Source of the DNA: JBFWNZ01 sp050250795
GTDB taxonomy: Bacteria > Pseudomonadota > Alphaproteobacteria > UBA8366
DNA: 23,187 bases
Direction: 5' to 3'
Assembly (NCBI GenBank): GCA_050250795.1
Contig: JBFWNZ010000016.1
Location: 1-23,187, forward strand
The position numbers were made by a program, and so were the translations under genes. Positions within the stretch are counted from its first letter, which is position 1, and each line of letters begins with the position of its first letter. Below the pieces are notes generated by a model. The model saw nothing but the letters and a program-made list of their open reading frames with translations, did no database searches and was not told where the DNA came from. This document shows positions 1 through 7,305 of this stretch, piece after piece.

Positions 1-1150
1 GGTCGCGCATCGCGGCGATGAAGCCGGGCATGGTTGCCGAGAGGGCATAGCAGTCCCGGACGCGCCGCAGGACGGCCTCGGACAACTTCTCCCAGCTTGC
101 GGGCGTGCGCAGCAGGTCGATGACGGCATCCGAGATTGCCGCCGGTCGCCTTACATCGGCCAGAATGCCCGCCTTGCCGTCATCGAGGACCCAGACCGGC
201 CCGCCCACGCCGCGGCCGGCAATAACCGGAACCCCGCGTGCCATGGCCTCGACCAGCGCCATGCCGAAGGTTTCCTCGATCGAGGGATGAACGAGCAGGT
301 CGCTTCCGTCCAAGCGGGCGCGAACCTCGGCATGCTGGACCTGTCCGACGAATGACACGCCATCGGTCAAGCCGCGCTCCACGGCCCAGCGTTGCGCCGG
401 TCCTCCCGCTTCGAAGCCATAGCCCAGCAATTCGAGCGTTGTGCCCGGAACCGCCGCTCGGATAGCGGGCAGTGCGCGTAGCAACGATTCGACGTTCTTG
501 CGCGGGACGAAGCCTTGGCTGATCGCCAGCAGCCGGGGCGGGCGGTCCGGGAACCGGCGCGGCGCCGCGACGATCTGTTCGTCGGGTATACCGAGAGGGG
601 TGACGCGGCAGGTGCGGCCGGTCCACCGCCGGATACGTCCAGCGATATAGGGCGATACTGCGGTCAGGCGGTGATTGGCGCGTTTCGCCAGCATTCCGAC
701 ATACATCGCAAGCCGGCCGGCCCGATAGGCCGTCGGCTGGGTGCGCAGAATGGCCGGCGCCCAGTCGTGCAGTGTCGTGACGACCGGCACGCCGGCCGCC
801 AGCGCACCCAGGGCGTACTCGTAGCCCCAATGCGCGTTGACGACGTCGGGTCGGTCGGTGCGGACCATTGCCGCGACCGCCTCGCGTTCGGCCCGCATCA
901 GGTCCCGCATGCGGTGCCGCGGCCGATAGGGTGCGACATAGAGCGAGAGCGCCGGGCCGTGAAAGGCGCGGATATCCACTGCCTGGAAATCGAATGTGTA
1001 AACGGACAAGCGGTGCCCGGCGGCGGCCATGGCCCGGATCAGGGTGGCAATGGGCGCGCCGCCCAATCCCAGGGGAAGCGATTCGGGCTCGCGGCCGACC
1101 AGATCGGCCAGTTGCCGGATGTCAACCGGCGACGCGATGCCGATCTTCAT
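1..1150 (-). CDS. Glycosyltransferase family 4 (GT-B fold), C-terminus cut by the left edge
   Basis: Read on the minus strand from ATG at 1150, an open frame of 383 codons continues past the left edge with no stop. The start reads MKIGIASPVDI, then a small Gly-rich loop (GLGGAPIATLIRAMAAAGH), typical of the GT4 N-terminal Rossmann domain. The middle carries VVNAHWGYEYALGAL and TTLHDWAP. The C-terminal donor-binding domain has the intact E-x7-E signature (EETFGMALVEAMARGVPVIAG) and is complete almost to the end, so only a few residues are missing. It should be a cytoplasmic retaining transferase adding one sugar to the lipid-linked repeat unit; donor and acceptor cannot be read from sequence. 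It is the last visible gene of the barrel/export-lipoprotein operon, 84 bp downstream of the lipoprotein stop. The ribosome site before ATG is weak, so the start is likely but not certain. Confidence 0.88.
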   Translation of the reverse strand, partial: MKIGIASPVDIRQLADLVGREPESLPLGLGGAPIATLIRAMAAAGHRLSVYTFDFQAVDIRAFHGPALSLYVAPYRPRHRMRDLMRAEREAVAAMVRTDRPDVVNAHWGYEYALGALAAGVPVVTTLHDWAPAILRTQPTAYRAGRLAMYVGMLAKRANHRLTAVSPYIAGRIRRWTGRTCRVTPLGIPDEQIVAAPRRFPDRPPRLLAISQGFVPRKNVESLLRALPAIRAAVPGTTLELLGYGFEAGGPAQRWAVERGLTDGVSFVGQVQHAEVRARLDGSDLLVHPSIEETFGMALVEAMARGVPVIAGRGVGGPVWVLDDGKAGILADVRRPAAISDAVIDLLRTPASWEKLSEAVLRRVRDCYALSATMPGFIAAMRD

Positions 1151-1179
1151 GGCCCGGGTCGGGAGTTGCGAGGGCTGCG

Positions 1180-1212
1180 CGGACAGGCGAACAGACCGCT
1201 GGTGCCTGTCCG
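1180..1212 (-). repeat. 9-bp inverted repeat between the export lipoprotein and GT4 genes
   Basis: CGGACAGGC at 1180-1188 is perfectly complemented by GCCTGTCCG at 1204-1212, separated by 15 bases. It lies in the 84-bp gap after the export-lipoprotein stop and about 30 bases before the GT4 start. No run of T follows on the minus strand, so it is not a classical intrinsic terminator. It could act as an mRNA-stabilising stem, an attenuator lowering GT4 expression, or a protein site. Confidence 0.5.
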
Positions 1213-1234
1213 TCTCGCGCAATAGGCACGCGCA

Positions 1235-1828
1235 TCAGAACAGCCGTTCCAGCACCTTGACGATATCGCCCGGCAGCAGCGGCATCTGCTCGGTCGCGAA
1301 ATAGGAGACCTGCTCGCCGCCTTCCTGTCGGACCAGCAGGACCTTGTTCTCGCGGGCGCGGTAGTCGTAGCCGCCGGCGCGCGCGATGGCGCTCAGCACC
1401 GTGACCCCCGGGGTATACGGAAACTCGCCCGGCTGGCGGACTTCGCCCAGAACATAGAAGGGCCGGAAGGTCAGAATTTCGACCGAAACCTGCGGATCGC
1501 GCAGCAGGGAGCCTTGCACCAGTTTGGTGGCGATGCGTTCGGACAGCGTGCTGGCGGTCACGCCTGCGGCCGGCACGTTTCCGACCAGAGGCAGGCTGAC
1601 ATTCCCGCTGGGGTCGACGACAAAATCGCCGGAGAGCGTCGTTTCGTTGAACACCGTCAGGCGGATCTGGTTGCCAGGCTCCAGCCGGTACCCCTGGCCG
1701 GGCGCGCTGACCTTCATCGGCGCTTCCGTGGTCGGCAGGCCGCTGCCGCTGCAACCCGACAGAGCCAGGGCGACGAGCAATGCGCCGGATGCCAGCCCGC
1801 GCCACAGATGCTTGGAAAGGAGACTCAT
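1235..1828 (-). CDS. Short polysaccharide export lipoprotein (OPX family, GumB/ExoF-like)
   Basis: The 197-residue product begins with a lipoprotein signal: a short basic start, a hydrophobic stretch and the lipobox LSGC with the acylated Cys at residue 26. Residues about 46-125 form the Poly_export domain (GYRLEPGNQIRLTVF, then VDPSGNVSLPLVGNV). An SLBB-like domain follows (FYVLGEVRQPGEFPYTPGVTVLSAIARAGGY). It is much shorter than E. coli Wza (about 380 residues) and lacks Wza's C-terminal amphipathic helix, so it probably cannot make its own outer-membrane pore. The beta-barrel gene 60 bp upstream on the same strand is the natural partner. Short OPX proteins of this kind work in the periplasm or at the outer membrane above a Wzc-type co-polymerase. 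An AAGG ribosome site lies six bases before ATG at 1828. Confidence 0.93.
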   Translation of the reverse strand: MSLLSKHLWRGLASGALLVALALSGCSGSGLPTTEAPMKVSAPGQGYRLEPGNQIRLTVFNETTLSGDFVVDPSGNVSLPLVGNVPAAGVTASTLSERIATKLVQGSLLRDPQVSVEILTFRPFYVLGEVRQPGEFPYTPGVTVLSAIARAGGYDYRARENKVLLVRQEGGEQVSYFATEQMPLLPGDIVKVLERLF

Positions 1829-1860
1829 TACCGACCTTCTACGTTTTCGTGCGTGTCGGC

Positions 1861-1881
1861 GTTCCGTCGGAACTAGACGGA
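1861..1881 (-). repeat. Two mutually exclusive small stems between barrel and export lipoprotein genes
   Basis: GTTCC (1861-1865) pairs with GGAAC (1869-1873), and TCCGTC (1863-1868) pairs with GACGGA (1876-1881). The two stems overlap and cannot form together. They sit in the 60-bp gap between the barrel stop and the lipoprotein start. The stems are short, so chance is possible. Confidence 0.25.
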
Positions 1882-1888
1882 TCGGGCG

Positions 1889-3262
1889 TTACATCCGAAA
1901 ACCAAGGCGAACGGAAGCAACAACCTGATCGAAGCTGTTGGTCACATTCGATACGGCATCGCGGCGACGATAGCCGAGTTCGCCGGTGGTATAGACGTTC
2001 TCGTTGAAAGCGTAGGTCGCGGAGCCCTTGCCCTCGTAGCTCCGGCTCGATCCGTCGATCCCTTCATACTGATCGAGATCGAAGCGACCCAGCGCCGTCA
2101 GGATGATGTTGCGCTGCAATTCGTGGCGCACCATCAGCGAAGTTCCGTTGCGGACGATAGAGGAGGCCACGGTATTGGTCGTTTCGACGACCTCGCGCTT
2201 CAGGCTCGCGACCACAAGGGTAAGCCGGCTGGGCGTCCAGTTAATCACCGAGTGGAACGACATCCCCGACGGGTCCTGCAAGCTGGCCGCGTCATAATCC
2301 TGCTTGAAATAGCCGACGAGGAAATCGCCCCGGATCAAGCGGCTCAGATCGACACCGACGCCCGCCTCGCCCGCATAGCCGTTGCTGGAGCGGTCGACGC
2401 CGCCCGCGTTGATCGATTCGCGATAGTCGCGCCAGTTGGTCGAGGCTTCGGCAACGGCAAAATAACCCGGGAACATTTCATAGGCCGCGCGGCCCGTGAC
2501 CTTGTTCTCGCTGCGGTCTCGGCCGTCGTTCGAAATCTTCGTGCCAGCGGAGGTCGCGACGCTTTCATAGTCGTAGGTCTGGTGCGCGCCGCCGAGCGTC
2601 AGCGCCCAGCGGCCCATCACCGTCTTGCCGGTCAACTTGCCGTCGATGCCGTTGTAAGGCGTCGGCTCGAGGCCGTTCACGGCATCGGGGCTGGCGCGAT
2701 CCTCGTGCTGGCGGAAGCCGGCGATCGACGCGCTGACCTCGCTGTCGCTGCCGATGTCGTAGCGGCCGTCGGTCGCCAGCCGGCCGTTGAACTGGTCGTC
2801 GTCGTCGTGGGCTTCGTAGAACAGCTGCTCGAAATCGCCGCTGAAGTTCAGCATGTGCCGATTGAAGCGCGACCGCAGCTTGAAGGTCGGCGCGATCCGC
2901 GTGATGAAATCGCCGCGCGGATCGGTCTGCGCCGCATAGATGTTGCTGTTGTACGCCTCGCCGACCGAGATGTCCGGAAGCAGCAGGAACTGGCCCAGTT
3001 CGATGCCCTTGGGCTGGTAGGCGTCGTCGACCCGGCTTTCATCGTTGCCGACGTTGCTGGTCGGCTCTTGCGTCACGATCTCGGAGGCCACCTTGGAGGT
3101 GTTCCCCTGACGCCGCGGGTCGACGCCTTCCGAAGAAATGCCGCCCTGCGCCAAGGCAGGAAGGGCAGCGGTGCCCACGAGCAACGCAAGCGAGGCAACG
3201 ACGGTTGCCTTGCGCCATGGGTGGCCCTGCGGCGCCGAAGCGCAATCGTCCTGCAATCTCAT
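1889..3262 (-). CDS. Outer-membrane beta-barrel protein of an exopolysaccharide locus (BBP2-like)
   Basis: From ATG at 3262 the product has 457 residues. A Sec signal peptide ends near ALPALA-QGG. A polar linker of about 60 residues precedes a long run of alternating beta-strands: LLPDISVGEAYNSNIYA, FITRIAPTFKLRSRF, ALTLGGAHQTYDYESV, ending FDQVVASVRLGFRM. The N-S-N-I-Y start of the barrel and the overall plan match the putative beta-barrel porin 2 family found in alphaproteobacterial polysaccharide clusters. The last residue is Met, with the aromatic residue two places earlier, unlike the usual terminal Phe. It likely forms the outer-membrane exit channel, working with the short export lipoprotein encoded 60 bp downstream. 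The open frame extends upstream to a TTG at 3316, but ATG 3262 gives a conventional signal peptide and has an AAGAGA sequence just before it. Confidence 0.85.
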   Translation of the reverse strand: MRLQDDCASAPQGHPWRKATVVASLALLVGTAALPALAQGGISSEGVDPRRQGNTSKVASEIVTQEPTSNVGNDESRVDDAYQPKGIELGQFLLLPDISVGEAYNSNIYAAQTDPRGDFITRIAPTFKLRSRFNRHMLNFSGDFEQLFYEAHDDDDQFNGRLATDGRYDIGSDSEVSASIAGFRQHEDRASPDAVNGLEPTPYNGIDGKLTGKTVMGRWALTLGGAHQTYDYESVATSAGTKISNDGRDRSENKVTGRAAYEMFPGYFAVAEASTNWRDYRESINAGGVDRSSNGYAGEAGVGVDLSRLIRGDFLVGYFKQDYDAASLQDPSGMSFHSVINWTPSRLTLVVASLKREVVETTNTVASSIVRNGTSLMVRHELQRNIILTALGRFDLDQYEGIDGSSRSYEGKGSATYAFNENVYTTGELGYRRRDAVSNVTNSFDQVVASVRLGFRM

Positions 3263-3328
3263 TCTCTTACGCCCGACGGCACGGTCGGCCGAAGTTTCTG
3301 TGTCGATTGTGGGCAAGTGCGGATGCCC

Positions 3329-3354
3329 TTATTCGTCCGCGAGTGTACGAATAA
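3329..3354. promoter_or_regulatory. Operator-like dyad TTATTCGT-N10-ACGAATAA
   Basis: TTATTCGT (3329-3336) and ACGAATAA (3347-3354) are perfect 8-bp inverted copies 10 bases apart. The arms are AT-rich in a GC-rich setting and the half-site centres are about 18 bp apart, near two helical turns. That suits a dimeric regulator. It overlaps the last codons and stop of the candidate small ORF and lies 67 bp upstream of the barrel start. It could alternatively be an RNA stem after the small ORF; no T-run follows. Confidence 0.45.
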
Positions 3355-3448
3355 TTTGCCGGATGTCATCAGCGCGATTGGTCGCGATGTGCTCACGGCG
3401 TGATTTTTCCGACTCGGTTACGTGGGAATCCGTATAGGTATCAGTCAT
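3329..3448 (-). CDS. Candidate small protein of 39 residues upstream of the export operon
   Basis: ATG at 3448 opens 39 codons ending in TAA at 3329-3331. AGGA lies eight bases before the ATG, a well-placed ribosome site. The product starts MTDTYTDSHVTESEK, is rich in charged residues, has no signal peptide or membrane segment, and its second half (ADDIRQIIRTLADE) should form an amphipathic helix. I do not recognise a family. It precedes the barrel gene by 66 bp on the same strand, so it may be co-transcribed as a leader ORF. Against it: very short, and the surrounding segment also carries an operator-like dyad and a perfect -10 box, so the bases may be conserved for regulation rather than coding. 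Confidence 0.4.
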   Translation of the reverse strand: MTDTYTDSHVTESEKSRREHIATNRADDIRQIIRTLADE

Positions 3449-3453
3449 ATAAT
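3448..3453 (+). promoter_or_regulatory. Candidate -10 box (TATAAT) for the priming/co-polymerase operon
   Basis: A perfect TATAAT at 3448-3453 is rare in DNA this GC-rich and reads toward the priming transferase. No good -35 hexamer lies 16-18 bases upstream (around 3425-3430 the sequence is GGAATC), so activator dependence would be expected. It would leave a leader of roughly 130 bases before GTG 3588. It overlaps the start codon of the candidate small ORF on the other strand. Confidence 0.35.
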
Positions 3454-3587
3454 GGTTCCTGGCGCAGGCGCGGCGAGGGGCTTTATCGTGGCGATGCGCC
3501 GTGTTTGCTCCAGCCGAGGATCGCCGGGGCCGCGGCAGCGTTCCACGAACCGGCAAGATCGCGAACAGGGAGCCGCGGAGTGACTGC

Positions 3588-5018
3588 GTGGGAGGGATGA
3601 CACCGGACAACGGCGCCGACAGGCCGGCCGTGCACGCGGCGGCCGAATCGCAAAACTTGTCCGCGCCATCGGGCCGACCGGCCCTGGTTGCCGCGATTCT
3701 GCTCGGCGGCGATGTGCTGGTTTTGCAACTCGGCGTTCTCGTCGGTGCCTTGGTCCGGGCGCATCTCGTCACATGGTTCCCCATCGGCATCGGTGCCGAG
3801 GTGTTCCTGGGAGCCAATGCCGTACTGGTGGTGCTGCCGATCGGCTATTGGCTCGCCAACCTGTATCCGGGTTATGGCCAAACAGGCGTCGAACGGCTGC
3901 GGGCCAGGGTGAAGGTGACGGCCCTGCTGTTCGCGACCCTGCTGCTGTTCGACCATCTGGCGCAAAGCGGGCAATGGTCGCGGGGCATCCTGGTCACGGC
4001 GGCCCTGTTCTCTCTGGTTGCGATCCCGATATGGGACGCGGCGGCCCGCCATGTGCTGATACGCCACCGCCTGTGGGGCATGCCGGTCGCGGTCTGGGGC
4101 CAGCCGGAGCGGCGTGCGACGGTTGTGCGGTCGCTGATCGACCATCCCACGATCGGCTGGAATCCCGTATTCGAGGGCGATTGGCCGGATGCTTCGGCGC
4201 CGCCGCTGCCGGGAGTATCGCTGGCCATTCTGGTCAGCCCGGCAAACGGCACGGCGGCGGTGCCGCCGGTAACGGATCGCCTGCCCTATGCGCGCGTGGT
4301 CCTGGTTCCGGCGGTGGACGAAGTCCAGAGCCTCTGGGTATCCGTCCGCGACATGGGCACGCATCTCGGCCTGGAGATGCGCCGGAACCTGTTGTCGACG
4401 CGCAACCGGATGATGAAGCGGTGTCTCGACCTGGCGGTGGCCGGCGTGGCCGGGATTTTGTGCGCACCCGTCGTTTTGGCGGCGGGACTGGCGGTCAAGA
4501 TCGCGTCGCCGGGCCCTATGTTCTTTGTCCAGCGTCGTGCGGGGCGGAACGGCGTGCCGTTTTCGATGCTCAAGCTGCGGACGATGGCGGTCGATGCCGA
4601 CAAGCGTCTCGAAGCGGCGATCGCAGAGTCGCCCGAGACGGCGGCCGAGTGGCGCAACAGCATGAAACTGCGCCACGATCCACGCATCGTCCCGGTCGTC
4701 GGACGATTCCTGCGCCGGTTCAGCATCGACGAGCTGCCGCAATTTTGGAATGTTCTGCGCGGGGACATGAGTGTAGTAGGACCGCGGCCGCTTCCGGCAT
4801 ATCATGTGGAAGCCTTGGACCCGGTTCTGTGCGACCTTCGCCAGCAGGTCTATCCGGGTATTACCGGGCTGAGCCAGATTTCCGGACGCAGCAGCCGCTC
4901 TATCGAGGAACAGCAACGGCTCGACGGTTATTACGTGCGGAACTGGTCGCCATGGCTCGATCTGCACATCCTGGCCTGCACGGTCGTGGAAGTGCTTCGC
5001 GGGGAAGGCGCTTGGTAA
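3588..5018 (+). CDS. Polyprenyl-phosphate glycosylphosphotransferase (priming enzyme, WbaP/ExoY/GumD type)
   Basis: This inner-membrane enzyme transfers a sugar 1-phosphate from a UDP-sugar to undecaprenyl phosphate, starting the repeat unit. With the start at GTG 3588 it has 476 residues. Four membrane segments lie at about residues 30-55, 67-95, 108-125 and 133-151, then a soluble CoA-binding-like region. The catalytic domain starts near residue 277 (KRCLDLAVAGVAG plus a membrane hairpin). Hallmarks follow: FSMLKLRTM, the acidic pair in DELPQFWNVLRGDMSVVGPRP (Asp381, Glu382) and YPGITGLSQISGR near 422. The five-segment plan is of the WbaP type; the specific sugar is not readable. GTG 3588 has GGAG seven bases upstream. 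ATG 3597 is possible but its GGAGGG abuts the codon, and the frame is open back to GTG 3501. First gene of the plus-strand operon, 52 bp before the co-polymerase. Confidence 0.95.
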   Translation: MGGMTPDNGADRPAVHAAAESQNLSAPSGRPALVAAILLGGDVLVLQLGVLVGALVRAHLVTWFPIGIGAEVFLGANAVLVVLPIGYWLANLYPGYGQTGVERLRARVKVTALLFATLLLFDHLAQSGQWSRGILVTAALFSLVAIPIWDAAARHVLIRHRLWGMPVAVWGQPERRATVVRSLIDHPTIGWNPVFEGDWPDASAPPLPGVSLAILVSPANGTAAVPPVTDRLPYARVVLVPAVDEVQSLWVSVRDMGTHLGLEMRRNLLSTRNRMMKRCLDLAVAGVAGILCAPVVLAAGLAVKIASPGPMFFVQRRAGRNGVPFSMLKLRTMAVDADKRLEAAIAESPETAAEWRNSMKLRHDPRIVPVVGRFLRRFSIDELPQFWNVLRGDMSVVGPRPLPAYHVEALDPVLCDLRQQVYPGITGLSQISGRSSRSIEEQQRLDGYYVRNWSPWLDLHILACTVVEVLRGEGAW

Positions 5019-5070
5019 GCAGGGAACGGATCGGTCGGCCGGCCGGCGCGATGCCGGGGAAACGGGTTTC

Positions 5071-7305
5071 ATGAACAACGCGACATCGCCGCGCGACCTT
5101 CGCGCCGTAACGTCCCGGATCGGCGGGCTGCTTCCGGCAGTCGACGTGATCCAGACGCTGCGCACCTTGTGGCAGCGGCGCTATTTCATCTTGCTGTGCA
5201 TGGCCCTGGCGATGGTGCTGGCCTGGATCGCGGTCTCGCGGATGACCCCGATCTACAGCGCGTCGGTCAAGGTCATCATCGACAGCCGGGGCTCGCGGCT
5301 TGCCGATCTGCAACAGATGCTCATCAGCCGCGTGCCGTCCTATATGGCCGTGGTCAGCGAGGTCGAGGTCATCCGGTCGCGCGAGCTGGCGCGCCGCGTG
5401 GCGGATTCGTTGAACCTCTATCAGGATCCCGAGTTCAATCCGACGCTCCGCGCGCAGGAGTCGGGAGGGTTATTCGGGCTTATCGCCGATCTTCGGCGCG
5501 CGGTTTTCGGTGGCGGCGGCGCGAAAGAGCCGGAAACCGAGGACGCGCGGGAGCAGCGCATCCATCGTGGGGTGGTGGACGGCGTGCTGGGCCGGCTGTC
5601 GGCGTCGCAGATCCCGCAATCCGCCGTGATCGTGATCTCGTTCAGTTCCGTGGACCCTGCGAAGGCCGCCAGAATCGCGAATTCCGTGGCCGAGCATTAT
5701 GTGACAGCCCAGCTGGAGGCGAAGTTCGATGCCATCCGGCGGACGACGACCTGGCTCAACGACCGGCTGGAGACACTGCGCCAGGCGGTCGCTCGATCCG
5801 AGGAGGCGCTGGCGGATTACCGGCGCCGCTCCGGCCTGATCGACGCCGGCGGGCGGTTGTCGAGCCAGCAGAACCTGGCTGAGCTCAACTCCCAGCTCAT
5901 CGCGACCCAGGGCCGCCGGTCGGAGCAGCAGGCCCGGGTGTCGCGCATCGAATCCCTGCTCGCGGCGGGGCGCGGCGTGGAGGCGGTCGGAGAGGTTCTG
6001 GATTCCCCGCTGATCCAACGCCTCAAAGAGCAGGAAGCGACCCTTGCGCGCGAAGTGTCGAACCTGACCCTGCGCTATGGCGAGCGCCACCCGCAGATGG
6101 CGAAGGTTCGCGCGGAGCAACTGGAAATCCAGGCGAAGATCAACGCCGAGATCGCGAAGCTGGTGCAGGGGTTGCGCAACGAGCTGGGCGTTCTGCGCGA
6201 CCGCGAGGCGAGCCTGCGGGCCCAGGTGGCGCAGATCGAAGGCACCATCATGGGCCAGAACGAGGCGCAAATCCGCCTGCGCGAACTGGAACGCGAGGCG
6301 CAGGCCAACCGCACCGTCTACGAAGCCTTTCTGTCCCGTTTCAAGGAAAGCGGCGATCAGGAGGAGATCCAGCAGCCCGACGCGCGGATCATCTCGGATG
6401 CCGAACAGCCGCGTTCGCCCTCCTATCCGCGCCGCCAGCTGATGCTGGCCGCTGCGGCGCTGATGGGCCTGATGGCGGGTATCGTCGTGGTGCTGCTGGT
6501 GGAACAGTTCAACCGCACGGTCCGGACGCGCGAGCAGCTGGAGCGGCTGACCGGGCTGCCGGTGCTGGGGCAGATTCCCCATATCCGCAGCCTGCCGGGC
6601 CGCCCGGTTGCGAACCAGCTGATCGACAAGCCGCATTCGGCCTTTGCCGAGGCGTTCCGGATGGCTTGGTTCGCGTTGAAGCATGCGGAACCCGACGAGG
6701 AACCCCGGGTCGTCCTGGTGACGTCGGCGGTGCCGGAGGAGGGCAAGAGCCTGACCTCGCTATCCATGGCCCGAACCGCGGCCAATCTCGGGCTGCGGGT
6801 CGTTCTGGTCGATGCCGATCTGCGGCGGCCATCGCTCGCCCGCAGTCTCGGCCTGACGCCGGAAAAGGGGTTGCGCGACGTCCTGAATGGCACGGAGACG
6901 CTGGAGCGGGTCGTGCGGAAGGATGCGCACAGCACCGTCGATCTGTTGCTGAGCAGCCCTGCGAAGGAGCAGGTGGGACTGGATCTCGCGGGCTCCAAGG
7001 CCATGGCCGACCTGACCGCGGCCCTCCGCGAACGCTACGATCTCGTCGTCTTCGACAGTGCGCCGACCCTGCCCGTCGCGGATGCCCAGGTGCTGGGCCG
7101 GTTGGCGGACCGCACCATCTTCTGCGTGCGCTGGGACAAGACGCCCCATGAAAGCGTGACCCTTGCCCTGCGCATGCTGGCCGATGCCCATATCCGGGTC
7201 ACGGGAACCCTGCTGACCCGCGTGGTCGTCCGGCGCTACGTCCGCTACGGCTATGGCGACATGGGCTACTACTACAGCAAGTACCGTGGCTACTACTCGA
7301 ACTGA
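5071..7305 (+). CDS. Polysaccharide co-polymerase fused to a BY-type tyrosine autokinase (Wzc-like)
   Basis: The 744-residue inner-membrane protein controls polymer length and export. A Wzz domain starts near residue 25 with the first membrane helix (FILLCMALAMVLAWIAV). A long periplasmic coiled-coil region follows, including a GNVR-type segment (LRELEREAQANRTVYEAFLSRFKESG). The second helix lies near 453-475 (LMLAAAALMGLMAGIVVVLLV). The cytoplasmic kinase has Walker A SAVPEEGKS (Lys559), Walker A' VVLVDADLRRPS (Asp581, Asp583) and Walker B LVVFDSAP (Asp662). The last 24 residues hold nine tyrosines, the autophosphorylation cluster. Walker A has Glu where Gly or Asp is common in the PxEGKS loop. 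It follows the priming gene by 52 bp and its 3' end overlaps the next frame. It should contact the short export lipoprotein in the periplasm. Confidence 0.96.
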   Translation: MNNATSPRDLRAVTSRIGGLLPAVDVIQTLRTLWQRRYFILLCMALAMVLAWIAVSRMTPIYSASVKVIIDSRGSRLADLQQMLISRVPSYMAVVSEVEVIRSRELARRVADSLNLYQDPEFNPTLRAQESGGLFGLIADLRRAVFGGGGAKEPETEDAREQRIHRGVVDGVLGRLSASQIPQSAVIVISFSSVDPAKAARIANSVAEHYVTAQLEAKFDAIRRTTTWLNDRLETLRQAVARSEEALADYRRRSGLIDAGGRLSSQQNLAELNSQLIATQGRRSEQQARVSRIESLLAAGRGVEAVGEVLDSPLIQRLKEQEATLAREVSNLTLRYGERHPQMAKVRAEQLEIQAKINAEIAKLVQGLRNELGVLRDREASLRAQVAQIEGTIMGQNEAQIRLRELEREAQANRTVYEAFLSRFKESGDQEEIQQPDARIISDAEQPRSPSYPRRQLMLAAAALMGLMAGIVVVLLVEQFNRTVRTREQLERLTGLPVLGQIPHIRSLPGRPVANQLIDKPHSAFAEAFRMAWFALKHAEPDEEPRVVLVTSAVPEEGKSLTSLSMARTAANLGLRVVLVDADLRRPSLARSLGLTPEKGLRDVLNGTETLERVVRKDAHSTVDLLLSSPAKEQVGLDLAGSKAMADLTAALRERYDLVVFDSAPTLPVADAQVLGRLADRTIFCVRWDKTPHESVTLALRMLADAHIRVTGTLLTRVVVRRYVRYGYGDMGYYYSKYRGYYSN

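Noticed and set aside
3271..3290. Short inverted repeat CCGAC/GTCGG upstream of the barrel start
   Set aside because: Only five pairs and common in DNA of this composition.
2123..3403. A 426-codon plus-strand open frame opposite the barrel gene
   Set aside because: Its Ala/Val/Arg-rich product lacks any domain, and the barrel reading has a signal peptide and beta-strand pattern.
3501..3587. Longer start (GTG 3501) for the priming transferase
   Set aside because: The extra 29 residues are Arg/Pro-rich with no family match, and GTG 3588 has the well-spaced GGAG.
3449..3817. N-terminal extension of the 39-residue candidate, up to 3817
   Set aside because: That part is antisense to the priming transferase and low in coding character. 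Only ATG 3448 has a ribosome site.
5030..5050. GC-rich palindrome GGCCGGCC before the co-polymerase gene
   Set aside because: Low-complexity GC run of a kind expected by chance here.
3483..5165. A 560-codon minus-strand open frame
   Set aside because: It is antisense to the priming transferase. The product is Arg/His/Gln-rich with no motif.
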